From NCBI GenBank assembly GCA_031253835.1, contig JAIRVP010000048.1, positions 186,001-250,000 on the forward strand: 64,000 nt of DNA, read 5' to 3'. Source of the DNA: Burkholderia sp. GTDB taxonomy: Bacteria > Pseudomonadota > Gammaproteobacteria > Burkholderiales > Burkholderiaceae. The notes below the pieces were generated by a model. It had not been told where the DNA came from. It made no database searches and worked only from the letters and a program-made list of their open reading frames with translations. Both the position numbers and the translations under genes were made by a program. Position 1 is the stretch's first letter; each line of letters begins with the position of its first letter. This document shows positions 1 to 9,465 of the stretch, in pieces.

Positions 1-1149
1 AGCCGTGGAGAATTTGCGCCGGCCGATCTTGAACGAGCACTTGCGGCACTCGACGTGCTTGTGTCACGTACTGCAACATGGCCGGAGCCTTCCCGCCCGA
101 ACCTGCAGCCACTCATCTCTCGCTTCGAACGCAAGGATGAGTCGCAACGCCGCGTTGATCCGGATACCGCAACGCCGCAAGCGGTTGCGACCGCCTTTGC
201 CTCGGCAGGTACGATTGTCTCGACCCGCGATTTACTCGACCAGGCGCGCACGATGTCGGTATGGCTGCGCGACCAAGAGAATGGCTATCTGCCTTCTGTT
301 CGGCTTGTGCGGAGCGTTCGTTGGGACACCTTGCACGAAGTGCCGCCGGCGGATGCGGCTTTGCACACGCGTTTGATGGCGCCGCGCGGAGAATTGCGTC
401 AGCAGATGAAGCGGCTCGTGCTGCAGAAGCAGTGGCATGAACTGCTCGAGCGTGTCGAAGGTGCATTCATGGAAGGCGTGAACCACCTGTGGTTCGATCT
501 GCAGTATTTCCAGCATGTGGCACTTGATCACGTCGGTACGCCCTATAACACCTGGCGTGAGTTGCTACGCGCGGATTTTGCGCTGTTCCTCGAACGGTTG
601 CCTGGCATCGAACGCCTGGCGTTCAACGATGGCACCTCGTTCGCGGACGATACGACACTTGAATGGATTGCACGGCACGCAGTGGTACGCGATCTGGATG
701 CGGGCGAGGGTGTCGCTCCGCTCCCCGTATCCGCCGACATCGAAGACGGTTCTACCGGCGACTGGCCGGAAATCGAAGTACAGGCACGGGAGCTGGCCGG
801 ACGTGAAAGCGTTGAGGCTGCGTTTGGCTGGCTGGAAGCGTTGCCAGGTCTCAGGACGGAGCGGCATCGGTACCTGCAGCGGCTCGTGATGGCTCGCCTT
901 GCTGATCACGCGGGGCGTGCAGACACGGCACTCGCTCTGCTTGCGGAACTCGATACGGCTGCGGGGTCGCTGCCGCTCGTTCGCTGGGAGCCTTCGCTTG
1001 TCTTCGAGGTCAAGCATCAATTAATCCGGGTACTGAAGGCCATGGCCAATCGCAAGGATGCAGACAAGCCGCTGCTTGCACGCCGCATCGGCGAACTGCA
1101 GTCCGAACTCATCGTGCTCGACCCTGCTCGCGCACTCACCCTTTCGTAA
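1..1149 (+). CDS. tssA: Type VI secretion protein TssA, 5' end outside window
   Basis: The reading frame is open from base 1, so the N-terminus is missing; a GTG at 55 is in frame but is probably internal. About 382 residues are visible. The C-terminal half is helical and rich in Ala and Leu, and has the VasJ-like look of the TssA C-terminus (for example HELLERVEGAFMEGVNHLWF, then GRADTALALLAELD near the end). TssA proteins organise the baseplate and prime or cap the growing sheath in the cytoplasm. The gene ends 11 bases before tssF, in the same operon. The assignment leans on the tssF-tssG-tssJ genes that follow. Confidence 0.82.
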   Translation, partial: SRGEFAPADLERALAALDVLVSRTATWPEPSRPNLQPLISRFERKDESQRRVDPDTATPQAVATAFASAGTIVSTRDLLDQARTMSVWLRDQENGYLPSVRLVRSVRWDTLHEVPPADAALHTRLMAPRGELRQQMKRLVLQKQWHELLERVEGAFMEGVNHLWFDLQYFQHVALDHVGTPYNTWRELLRADFALFLERLPGIERLAFNDGTSFADDTTLEWIARHAVVRDLDAGEGVAPLPVSADIEDGSTGDWPEIEVQARELAGRESVEAAFGWLEALPGLRTERHRYLQRLVMARLADHAGRADTALALLAELDTAAGSLPLVRWEPSLVFEVKHQLIRVLKAMANRKDADKPLLARRIGELQSELIVLDPARALTLS

Positions 1150-1160
1150 CAAGGCTCGCG

Positions 1161-2975
1161 ATGGAAAACGACGATCGTATCCTGCGCTACTACGAAGCCG
1201 AGATGCGATATTTGCGCGAGTCGGGTGGGGCGTTCGCAAAGGCCCATCCAGATCGAGCGCGTATTCTTGGTCATGATCGAGCAGGTGAGCGCGATCCCTA
1301 CGTCGAGCGATTGTGGGAAGGCTTCGCATTTTTGTCTGGACGACTCCAGCAAAAGCTGGATGACGAGCGGCCCGAGTTGACGGAAGCCCTTGTTGGCTTG
1401 TTGTGGCCGCACTATCTGCGGACGGTTCCGTCGCTGTCCATCGTCGAACTGATTCCGTTGACGGAAACGCTTCAGGGAACGGAGGTGGTCGCCGCAGGTC
1501 TGCCGGTGCGCTCAACGCCCATCGTCATTCCACCGTCACCTGCCGACGAGGAGCAAACGTCAAGGGCAGTCCAGTGTCTTTATCGCACCACACAGCCCGT
1601 TTCGGTGCAGCCGCTGTCGCTGACTCACGCCGGACCAGCGGTACGAGAAGACGGCCGATCGGTCATCCGGCTTGGGTTCGAGCTGAGTCCTTCGGCGAAT
1701 CGCAGTCGGCTCGATCTTTCGCGTTTGAGCTTGTATCTGAATGCGGATCTTCCGATCGCGTCGGCGATGCACCTCGCGCTCACGCGCCACGTTGATTCGA
1801 TCTGGTGGCGGAATCCCGAGATGCGTGATGGCGAAGCGAGTCGGCTGTCTGACGTCACGATCGAGCCGGCTGGGTTTTCCCGTGATGAGGCACTGTGGCC
1901 AAGGACTGAAGGAACATTTTCCGGACATCACTTGCTGCTTGAGTACTTCGCATTCAGGGAAAAGTTCTTGTTCGTCAATCTATGCGGACTCGATGTCACG
2001 AAGCTTCCGTCTGATTCATCTCGTTTCGAGCTCGAGATTTTCTTAACGCAAGCATTTCCGAGGGATCAGCGCTTCAATGCCGCTAACGTGCGGCTTTTTT
2101 GTACGCCGGTGATCAATCTGTTCGACCTGGACGCCGAGCCGATTGTCACAAATCACCACGAGACGGAGTATCGGGTTGTGCCGATGGCGCACCAGAATGT
2201 GTATGTCGAAACCTGGTCGGTGGATGCAGTCGAGTCGTTCGACCATCAGACAGCCGAGCGGCTGGAGTATGTACCGTTCGCCTTATTCCGTCACCAAGGA
2301 TGCACACTCCGGTATGACGCCGCGGCGCGATATTTCCATACACGTTTACGGTCGAGCGCATCGGGAGTACGCGAAGCGTGGGTGACACTCGGTGGTCACG
2401 CGTGGGAAACGATGGCGGACCTGCCAGAAGAAAGCCTCTCGCTTCGCGTGACCGGCACCCACGGGATGCTTCCACGCAAGAGCCTTCGTGAGACGAGTCT
2501 GGTAGAACTTGTTGCGGATACGGCGAATGTTGCGGCAGTGCGCAATCTCGTCGCGCCGTCCACGCCACTCCACCCGCCCGTCGGGGACCGATTCGAATGG
2601 CGGGGCCTGTCACATCTCACGCCAAACTTCCTGTCGTTGACGAACGCGGAGGTACTGCGCAGCGCGTTGGCGCTGTACGACTGGGCAAACGAGGAGCTGA
2701 ACTGTCGACGGCTTGCTGGAATCCTGAAAGTGAGACAGGAGAGGGTCGAGGAGGTGAGGGCCGGCTCGATCGAGTGCGGCGTACGAATCGAAGTAACGCT
2801 CGATTCTCTGGCCTACTCAGGGGAGGGGGATCTGATGCTGTTTGGCGAAATGCTGCACCACTTTTTCGCACTCTACGCAGAATTGAATGTGTTCACGAGG
2901 CTCGCGATCGTGAGTCTGCCCTCTCAGGCGCGCACTGAATGGCCGCGAAGCAAGGCCGAGCGGGGGCCGCTATGA
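1161..2975 (+). CDS. tssF: Type VI secretion baseplate protein TssF (copy 1)
   Basis: A 604-residue protein of the TssF/ImpG/VasA family. The N-terminus has the family signature (RYYEAEMRYLRESGGAFA, residues 9-26), then the block with KLDDERPELTEAL and LWPHYLRTVPS. A central LLEYFAFREKFLFVNLCGLD and FCTPVINLFDLDAEPI are also typical. TssF forms the baseplate wedge with TssG, TssE and TssK on the cytoplasmic side of the envelope. It is followed by tssG with an ATGA overlap, the usual order. A clearly related second tssF lies at 15214-17121, which is unusual within one cluster. Confidence 0.95.
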   Translation: MENDDRILRYYEAEMRYLRESGGAFAKAHPDRARILGHDRAGERDPYVERLWEGFAFLSGRLQQKLDDERPELTEALVGLLWPHYLRTVPSLSIVELIPLTETLQGTEVVAAGLPVRSTPIVIPPSPADEEQTSRAVQCLYRTTQPVSVQPLSLTHAGPAVREDGRSVIRLGFELSPSANRSRLDLSRLSLYLNADLPIASAMHLALTRHVDSIWWRNPEMRDGEASRLSDVTIEPAGFSRDEALWPRTEGTFSGHHLLLEYFAFREKFLFVNLCGLDVTKLPSDSSRFELEIFLTQAFPRDQRFNAANVRLFCTPVINLFDLDAEPIVTNHHETEYRVVPMAHQNVYVETWSVDAVESFDHQTAERLEYVPFALFRHQGCTLRYDAAARYFHTRLRSSASGVREAWVTLGGHAWETMADLPEESLSLRVTGTHGMLPRKSLRETSLVELVADTANVAAVRNLVAPSTPLHPPVGDRFEWRGLSHLTPNFLSLTNAEVLRSALALYDWANEELNCRRLAGILKVRQERVEEVRAGSIECGVRIEVTLDSLAYSGEGDLMLFGEMLHHFFALYAELNVFTRLAIVSLPSQARTEWPRSKAERGPL

Positions 2976-4063
2976 ACTTGCACGACCTGTCGAATCTCGA
3001 TCCGCTCGTTGCAGCATTGCTTGCGCGTGCGCCGCAGATGAACTTCATGCAGCTGTGCCGACTGCTCGAGGAGCGTATGCCAGACCGCTTGGGCTTCGCC
3101 AGGCTGGATACTCTGGAGCAAGAGCCCGTGCGCTTCCGGCCGCGACCGCGTGTCGGTTTTCCCGCAGGCGAAATTGCGTCTGTCGAATTTGACGACGAGC
3201 GTCGCGACGTGCCGCCAACGGTGCGTACGACGTTCATGGGATTGTATGGCGTTGACGCCGCGATGCCGTCGCACCTGATCGACGACATCGTGTTGCGCGA
3301 GGAAGGGCACGAGGCAGTCGAGGCTTTTCTTGATCAATTCAACCACCGCTTTGTCACGCTGCTGTATCGGACCTGGAAGAAGTATCGCTATCCGGAGAGT
3401 TTCCGATCGGGTGGGAGCGACGGTCATTCGCATAATTTGCTGAATCTCGCGGGTTTTGGCTGGGGGGATAAGCCGCGGCGTGCAAGTCTGCCGGACTCGC
3501 GGATGCTGGCGCTGGTCGGTTTGCTCGTCCAGAAGACCCGCACGCCAGAGGGATTGACCGGCGTCATTGCGCTCGCTGCTCCTGGTGCGGAAGTCCGCAT
3601 CAGCGAATTCTGGTCAATTACCGCACAAGTTGCCCGGCATCAGCCGCTGACATCGGCTTCAGAAGACGCCATCGATGTAGCAGGGCGCCGCGGACTTGGC
3701 GGCGGCTATGTGCTGGGGAGGCGCATTGCATATCGCAGCCGCGCTGTGTGCGCGACGCTGTGTCCCGCAAGCGCGCAACAAGCCCAGGATCTTTTGCCTG
3801 GTGCTCCCTTTCATCGAGAGCTGATGGCACTTGTCTATCTCTACGTCGGGACGAAGGTTGACGTGCATCTGCGTATGGAAGTCTCGTCGAGGCTCGCGCC
3901 CAGGCCGACTATCGGGGCGGCCGATATTAGTGTCGCGCCGCGCCTTGGATGGACGACCGTGCTACCAACGGCTCAAGAGCGAACGATCAGCATTGGTCTG
4001 GGAATCTACGAGGCAACACCCGCGCCCGCGGCGAATGCATACGTGAACTTACAGCAGGCGTGA
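2972..4063 (+). CDS. tssG: Type VI secretion baseplate protein TssG
   Basis: A 363-residue TssG/ImpH/VasB protein. I chose the ATG at 2972 because it overlaps the tssF stop as ATGA; an upstream in-frame start at 2939 would add 11 residues inside tssF. Family features are FMQLCRLLEERMPDRLGFAR near the start, VRFRPRPRVGFPAGEI, TFMGLYGVDAAMPSHLIDD, the FLDQFNHRFVTLLYRTWKKY block, and a C-terminal part ending in LGWTTVLP. TssG pairs with TssF in the baseplate. Only one tssG is visible although tssF is present twice. Confidence 0.95.
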   Translation: MNLHDLSNLDPLVAALLARAPQMNFMQLCRLLEERMPDRLGFARLDTLEQEPVRFRPRPRVGFPAGEIASVEFDDERRDVPPTVRTTFMGLYGVDAAMPSHLIDDIVLREEGHEAVEAFLDQFNHRFVTLLYRTWKKYRYPESFRSGGSDGHSHNLLNLAGFGWGDKPRRASLPDSRMLALVGLLVQKTRTPEGLTGVIALAAPGAEVRISEFWSITAQVARHQPLTSASEDAIDVAGRRGLGGGYVLGRRIAYRSRAVCATLCPASAQQAQDLLPGAPFHRELMALVYLYVGTKVDVHLRMEVSSRLAPRPTIGAADISVAPRLGWTTVLPTAQERTISIGLGIYEATPAPAANAYVNLQQA

Positions 4064-4066
4064 TCG

Positions 4067-4612
4067 ATGAGTCCAGTGTCCTTCCGTCTTGTCACCGCAG
4101 CCACTACGTCCGTCCTGCTGCTAACTGCATGTGGCGCGTGGCAGGCTATTTCAGATACGTCGTCGAGTGCGTGGAATTCGGTGTTCTCCGACAACATCAG
4201 GGTGCTGAATGTTGATCTAACCGCCGTTGACGCGTTGGACCCTGATGAGCATGGACGGGTGGCGCCCGTTACCGTGCGTGTTTATCAACTCAAGGACCGC
4301 AAAGCGTTTGACGATACGTCTTTTCCCGAATTGCTCAAAAGCGACCGGACGTTGCTTGCTCACGATGTGTTGGCGGGCATGGCGTCGGTGTTGAATCCGG
4401 GTGCTTCGGTGAGCCTGTCGCAGCCGATGCAGGGCGACACAAAGTACGTTGCCGTCGTTGCGTTCTACCGCACGGCTGGTACTTCTGGCACCTGGAAGCG
4501 CGTGATCGACAGAAAGAGGCTCGATGCCGAAAAGCCGCTAAAGCTTACGCTCAACGAAGAGGCGATCGAGTTGCAGGACGATGCGTCGAGGACACGGAGA
4601 AGACCGCCATGA
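4067..4612 (+). CDS. tssJ: Type VI secretion outer-membrane lipoprotein TssJ (copy 1)
   Basis: A 181-residue lipoprotein of the TssJ/VasD family. The signal peptide ends in a lipobox (LLTAC, Cys about residue 22). The mature part has the TssJ core VTVRVYQLKDRKAFDDTSF followed by LLAHDVLAGMASVLNPGAS and a beta-rich tail with YVAVVAFYR. TssJ anchors the TssM-TssL membrane complex to the outer membrane. The gene starts three bases after the tssG stop. A second tssJ is at 17118-17654 with the same core but a different lipobox. Confidence 0.93.
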   Translation: MSPVSFRLVTAATTSVLLLTACGAWQAISDTSSSAWNSVFSDNIRVLNVDLTAVDALDPDEHGRVAPVTVRVYQLKDRKAFDDTSFPELLKSDRTLLAHDVLAGMASVLNPGASVSLSQPMQGDTKYVAVVAFYRTAGTSGTWKRVIDRKRLDAEKPLKLTLNEEAIELQDDASRTRRRPP

Positions 4613-4743
4613 AACATCTTTCTGTTACCAGCAATACAGTGAGTCAATGTTCCAATTTTATTAAATGTCGGATTCCTAATATAGCTGCTGTCAGGCATCG
4701 TCAAATTTTAGGTGGTCTGATGGAATTTGCTTCCGAGACTTGA
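4609..4743 (+). CDS. Small ORF coupled to tssJ, possible gene remnant
   Basis: A 44-codon ORF starts with an ATG that overlaps the tssJ stop (ATGA) and has GGAGAAG about 9 bases upstream, so it looks translationally coupled. The peptide starts MKHLSVTSNTVSQCS and matches no family I know. Base composition is distinctly AT-richer than the flanking tss genes. It sits exactly where the vgrG-effector module begins. It may be the 5' stump of a tss gene cut off when that module arrived, or a chance ORF. Confidence 0.3.
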   Translation: MKHLSVTSNTVSQCSNFIKCRIPNIAAVRHRQILGGLMEFASET

Positions 4744-4831
4744 TGTACTTGTGAGAAGTTGACGGGGTTGCGTCTCCAACCTTTTGACGGGCAACTTTGT
4801 CAGTGTGAAACCACTCGATCCTACGGTGACC

Positions 4832-7186
4832 ATGCAAACTATCCAGGACGTGCTCACGCACCCGAGCGCGATCGTCACACAGCCTCTTCATCTCGAGATA
4901 GCGACGCTGCAGTCGCCAGTTTCGGTGTTTTCGTTTGTCCTTACGGAAGAGATGAACACGCCGTTTGTTGCGGAAATCACTGTTACGTCGAAGGACAAGC
5001 ACATCGACGGTGCGGCCGTGGTAGGGCATCCGGCCATCTTCACGATTGAAGAACATGCGTCGGTGCCGTCATTGTCCGAATTGATCAATCCTTTCCAGCA
5101 TGCAGCGCGCACGGTGCACGGCATCGTGACGCAGTGGACACGGATCAACACATCGCGCGATGAGGCGACTTACCGGTTGCATCTCAAGCCGCGTCTCGCA
5201 TTGCTCGAGCAGGTACATGATTCGGCGGTGTTCCTGGACCGGTCGTTTCGCGAACTGCTGACCGACACGATCATCGATCGCGAACTGTTCCAGTCCTACG
5301 ATGTCGAGTTCGAACTGGATGGACTTGATGCGAAGCTGGACCAGACCGTCATGTACGAGGAGACGGTTGCAAATTTCATCGACCGGCATTGCAGGCGTGC
5401 GGGGGTCTTCTATTACTTCAAACACGCAAAGAAGGAAGACGGACCCCAGCGGGACACGCTGGTGTTCAGTAACACGGCGCGTGGGTATATGCGGGCACTC
5501 GAGGTTCCGCTTCTACCGAATTCGGGGCTTGTAAGCTGGCATGAGGCGATTCTTGAAATGGGCGTGACGCGCTCGCTCGTGCCGCAGACCGTACGTGAAT
5601 GGGATCACAACTACCGGCAGCCGGATGATCCGTTGCTGGTCGAGTCGGCCGTGGCGGAGAAGGGCGATCGCTCGGTGTACGGCAGCGTTAACCGCAGCAT
5701 CGAGCATTTCCATTCGACCGACGAAGGGCAGGCGCTAGCGGATGCGCGACGTGACGAGCTGATCACGCGTCAGACACGTATCGCGGGCAAGAGCAATGTG
5801 ATGGGCATGATGCCGGGTATGGTGGTGCGCGTGATAAACGACGTCGCGCCCGAAGCGCCGCATGGCATCGTGATCACGAAGCTCGTCACGACAGGCAGCC
5901 GCAAGGAGTCGGTGACCAATCAGTTCGAGGCGATCCCGTCGCATCAGACCTACCGGCCCGACTACGTGCCGGAACGGCATTGGCGCTGGGTGGCCGGTGC
6001 ACTTATTGGCGTCGTGGAATCCGGCGACGACCAGCCGTACGCGTGGATGGATGAGTATGGTGGTTACCGGGTGAGGTTGCTGTTTACGAGGCACACCGGC
6101 AAGCGCGGCACCAACAGCATGTCGTTGCGCTTGCTGCGCACGTCGGCCTCGTATCAGGGCGGTCTGCATGTTCCCTTGCTACCGAATACGGAAGTCCGCG
6201 TCATTGCGACCCAAGGGAATTGCGATCGCTTACTGATCGCTGGCGCCACCCACGACTATGCGCGGCGGGATCTGGTGCATGGCAAGGAGGGCTGGTATAG
6301 CCGTGCGGTGTTCCGCTCGCCACTGCTTGGCAACAAGCTGCGCTTCGAGGATTTGAAGGATCACGAGGGCATCCGTCTGGCGACGGTGTTCGGGCAGTCG
6401 TCGCTGAACATGGGCTACCTGGTCGACCGCGAGAAAAACAAGCGCGGTGAGGGCTTCGAGCTCACCACAAAGAACTGGGGCACGGTGCGAGCGCCGAAGG
6501 GACTATTCGTTTCGGCAGACGCGGCAGGCGGGTCCGAGACGCCGCACCTCGATATGCCCGCCGCCGTTGCGCAACTCAAGGTTGCATTGCAACGCGTAAC
6601 TGATCTTGCCGCTGCGACGGCGCAAGTCAAAGCCGACCCAGCGGACCGCGCAACGCAAGCGGCACTACTCGACAGCCTGAATCAACTTCGCGACGCGGGG
6701 CTGCTTGCGAGCGCTCCCGGCGGCATGGCGTTCGTGACACCGAAATCGACGCAGCACTCTGCGGGCGAGAACGTGATTGTTACCGCAGGCCAGGACATGG
6801 ACGTGAGCGTTGTCAGACGACTACGCATGGTGGCGGGCGATCTTATCTCGCTGTGCGCGCATAAGCTCGGCATCAAGATTTTCTCGAAAGGAAAAATCGA
6901 GCTGCAGGCGCAGCGCGCTGCAATGGACCTCTTTGCTGACGATCAATTACACGTGTCGAGCGCCAACGCGAATGTACTCGTGAACGCTAAGACGAAGGCG
7001 ATGGTGGCCAGCGGCGGTGCATCAATGACTATCGAAAACGGCAATGTCGTCTTCAACTGTCCGGGTGAATTCCGTATCAAGGCAGCCTCGTTCACGTTCG
7101 AAGGGCCCGGCCATACCTCTGTCGACTTGCCACAACTGCCGGTGAGCGACTACCAGCCTAACGCCAGATACAGCCACACACAGTAA
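4832..7186 (+). CDS. vgrG: VgrG spike protein of the type VI secretion system
   Basis: About 784 residues. I place the start at the ATG at 4832; in-frame TTG (4784) and GTG (4805) codons lie upstream, so the N-terminus is uncertain by up to 16 residues. Family hallmarks are the gp27-like front (HGIVTQWTRINTSRDEATYR, FLDRSFRELLTDTIIDRELF), YEETVANFIDRHCRRAGVFY, and the gp5-like OB fold with WMDEYGGYRVRLLF. The C-terminal DUF2345-type beta-helix region contains LRMVAGDLISLCAHKLGIKI. VgrG trimers form the needle tip and carry effectors. The gene heads a module with an effector, probable immunity gene and PAAR gene. Confidence 0.93.
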   Translation: MQTIQDVLTHPSAIVTQPLHLEIATLQSPVSVFSFVLTEEMNTPFVAEITVTSKDKHIDGAAVVGHPAIFTIEEHASVPSLSELINPFQHAARTVHGIVTQWTRINTSRDEATYRLHLKPRLALLEQVHDSAVFLDRSFRELLTDTIIDRELFQSYDVEFELDGLDAKLDQTVMYEETVANFIDRHCRRAGVFYYFKHAKKEDGPQRDTLVFSNTARGYMRALEVPLLPNSGLVSWHEAILEMGVTRSLVPQTVREWDHNYRQPDDPLLVESAVAEKGDRSVYGSVNRSIEHFHSTDEGQALADARRDELITRQTRIAGKSNVMGMMPGMVVRVINDVAPEAPHGIVITKLVTTGSRKESVTNQFEAIPSHQTYRPDYVPERHWRWVAGALIGVVESGDDQPYAWMDEYGGYRVRLLFTRHTGKRGTNSMSLRLLRTSASYQGGLHVPLLPNTEVRVIATQGNCDRLLIAGATHDYARRDLVHGKEGWYSRAVFRSPLLGNKLRFEDLKDHEGIRLATVFGQSSLNMGYLVDREKNKRGEGFELTTKNWGTVRAPKGLFVSADAAGGSETPHLDMPAAVAQLKVALQRVTDLAAATAQVKADPADRATQAALLDSLNQLRDAGLLASAPGGMAFVTPKSTQHSAGENVIVTAGQDMDVSVVRRLRMVAGDLISLCAHKLGIKIFSKGKIELQAQRAAMDLFADDQLHVSSANANVLVNAKTKAMVASGGASMTIENGNVVFNCPGEFRIKAASFTFEGPGHTSVDLPQLPVSDYQPNARYSHTQ

Positions 7187-7191
7187 CGATC

Positions 7192-9465
7192 ATGATTATC
7201 AGCCCCCCCTTTTTGCCCGCATCTGGCCTCGTGGCCCCGACCGGGACGAACCCTGATCCGATGATGGACGAGGTGGACAAGTTCGAATGTGCACATGGCA
7301 TTTATCCAATCGCCTTTGATCGCCGCTGGCATTGTGGCGTACATCTTCAGCCCAGTACGCAGGGCAAGGTGTATGCGATTGCAGACGGCGAGGTCGTTGC
7401 TTATCGGGTCTGTCAGCGTGGGATCGACGAGGGGCCGACGACCGATCCGAAACGCCCATTGATCAGCAATGCAGGATTTGTGTTGCTCAGGCATACGACT
7501 GAGACCGGTGAAGGGCGCACGCTGACGTTCTATTCGCTGTATATGCATCTGCTGTCACTGAACGAATATGGAAAGGCTGGCGCGAGCGACGCAGATCTAC
7601 CCGAATTCCTGCGCAAGCCGACTGGCCCGACGGATAGGGGCCAGGTGACGCCTGCGGTTTCGGGGGATGGTAAGAGGGTCCGGCGCAAAGATGTGTTGGG
7701 GTGGCTTGGCCAATATGAAGGTATGCCGCATTTGCATTTCGAAATCTTCATGTTGCCGGCGGATTTCGACGTATATTTCGGACGCACTCAACTGGGTAAC
7801 GGCGCACCTACCCAGCCTACTGGAACAGATTGGTGGGGGCACGCGTATTTCGTCATTCCCGCTGGCACCAAGTTTCATCGTCTGCCTGAGAAGGCCGACA
7901 CGCACGGCAAGTTGAACGGAATCGAATTCAAGCCAGGTCAAGAAGGCGAGAACACCTCCCTGCCGCTGCTAGTCGAGACTTACTTCGGCCTCGGTTCGAA
8001 ATACACCAATTCCTGGACCGTTGCACCAGACGGCACTCGTACGCTTCTCACGCCGCAACCCGCCGAGGAAAAGGGCTACGAATACGATCTGTACACGCGT
8101 GCTGCGGCACTCTATTCGTCATGTCCAAGCGACGGCTACGAGCTACTGCGTTTTGGTCGCATCTTGTTCAAGCACCCAAAATTGGATGCCGATGCACGCG
8201 TGACGTGGATAAAGGTCAATTGGGCGGCAGATAAGGCCGGCTACGTAGATGTGAATGATTCAAGTATTCACAAGTTCTCGGATGCGGACTTCCTGTCTTT
8301 TACGGGTTGGCAGAAAATCAACGAGGGCAATACACCGTTCGGCAGTGACGGGATGTGTGATATCGATGCACTGAAGAAAATAGTGAATGATGCCGCCCCG
8401 CACGAAGTATCAGCGAAGTCGGGGGAAACGACCGAAGCACACAAGGCGAGCGTACTCTCGGCCTATGTCAAAGGCAACGACCGGGTGCGGCAGCAGTTAA
8501 GTGGCCTTATCTGCAATGCGCCGAGCGAATGGGATAGTACAAACAACGAGGAGCGCTATGCAAGGCTTCTCGACGAAGGTGGGTTCTATCACGATAACGA
8601 CAAGGGTTACAACGATTTCATGAGGCATCTGAAGGACGTTCAGTTTTGGAACAAAACTGGACTACCGGCAGGGCAGAAGCTGTGGTTTTTTCATCCTCTT
8701 GCGTTTATTCGGCATTTCAGACGGTGCGGCTGGCTATCGTCGTCCGAACTCTCGTGCATCTATCCAGATAAGCTCTATAGACGTAAAGAAACGCCAGATC
8801 CAAATGCCAGGAGAGAACAATATCGAATATTCCTCAATCACGGAATGCGAAAATATCTGATAAGCACGCCAACGAGGATGTCACATTTTCTTGGTCAAGG
8901 GGCCGTGGAGTCATTCATGCTTGCTCGCATGGTGGAGGCGTCCACCACCCATTTTTCGGCGAGTCTTCAATCTGAGGAAGGTGGTTGTTACAATAACAAA
9001 GATGATCGCTATTTCGATTATCTTGAAGGGCGAACAGATCTTGGAAATGTCGACGCTGGCGACGGGATTAAATTCCGAGGTCGCGGCATGAAACAACTTA
9101 CCGGGCGAGTGAACTATGGCAGCTACTGGGTGTACCGCGGCTGGCTAGATACGTCGTCATTCGACAAAAATTGGTGGGAAGATAAAACGCGCCGCCGACC
9201 AATTATTGCCGCCCCCCAACAAATTAGCATCGTTCCCTTCAACTGCATTGATGCAGGTTGGTGGTATTGGACGGCGGGTGCCGCAAGCAATAAATTTGTC
9301 ACGATTAATTCATCGATTAAAGAGCTTGACATTTCCTATCAAGCGATTTTCTCTGTATCTCGATCTATTAATGGGGTAAATAAAAAGACGAAGAAGCCAA
9401 ATGGGCTGGATGAACGTATTGGTCACACCCAGCGAATTTCAAAGATAATAATGGATGTGCTTTGA
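7192..9465 (+). CDS. Probable T6SS effector: M23-like peptidase plus GH19-like muramidase
   Basis: A 757-residue protein directly after vgrG. Residues about 30-215 look like an M23/LytM peptidase domain: WHCGVH (H47, G49, H51), a GKVYAIADGEVVAY strand pair, LYMHL (H119) and PHLHFEIF (H180, H182). In M23 enzymes the first motif is normally HxGxD; here the Asp position is His51. Residues about 560-757 resemble a GH19 chitinase/lysozyme domain, with catalytic Glu in GQGAVES (E573) and the FRGRGMKQLTGRVNY block (from 628). There is no signal peptide, as expected for T6SS cargo. It probably cleaves both peptides and glycans of peptidoglycan in the target periplasm. Base composition becomes clearly AT-richer in the 3' third. 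The stop overlaps the next gene. Confidence 0.82.
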   Translation: MIISPPFLPASGLVAPTGTNPDPMMDEVDKFECAHGIYPIAFDRRWHCGVHLQPSTQGKVYAIADGEVVAYRVCQRGIDEGPTTDPKRPLISNAGFVLLRHTTETGEGRTLTFYSLYMHLLSLNEYGKAGASDADLPEFLRKPTGPTDRGQVTPAVSGDGKRVRRKDVLGWLGQYEGMPHLHFEIFMLPADFDVYFGRTQLGNGAPTQPTGTDWWGHAYFVIPAGTKFHRLPEKADTHGKLNGIEFKPGQEGENTSLPLLVETYFGLGSKYTNSWTVAPDGTRTLLTPQPAEEKGYEYDLYTRAAALYSSCPSDGYELLRFGRILFKHPKLDADARVTWIKVNWAADKAGYVDVNDSSIHKFSDADFLSFTGWQKINEGNTPFGSDGMCDIDALKKIVNDAAPHEVSAKSGETTEAHKASVLSAYVKGNDRVRQQLSGLICNAPSEWDSTNNEERYARLLDEGGFYHDNDKGYNDFMRHLKDVQFWNKTGLPAGQKLWFFHPLAFIRHFRRCGWLSSSELSCIYPDKLYRRKETPDPNARREQYRIFLNHGMRKYLISTPTRMSHFLGQGAVESFMLARMVEASTTHFSASLQSEEGGCYNNKDDRYFDYLEGRTDLGNVDAGDGIKFRGRGMKQLTGRVNYGSYWVYRGWLDTSSFDKNWWEDKTRRRPIIAAPQQISIVPFNCIDAGWWYWTAGAASNKFVTINSSIKELDISYQAIFSVSRSINGVNKKTKKPNGLDERIGHTQRISKIIMDVL

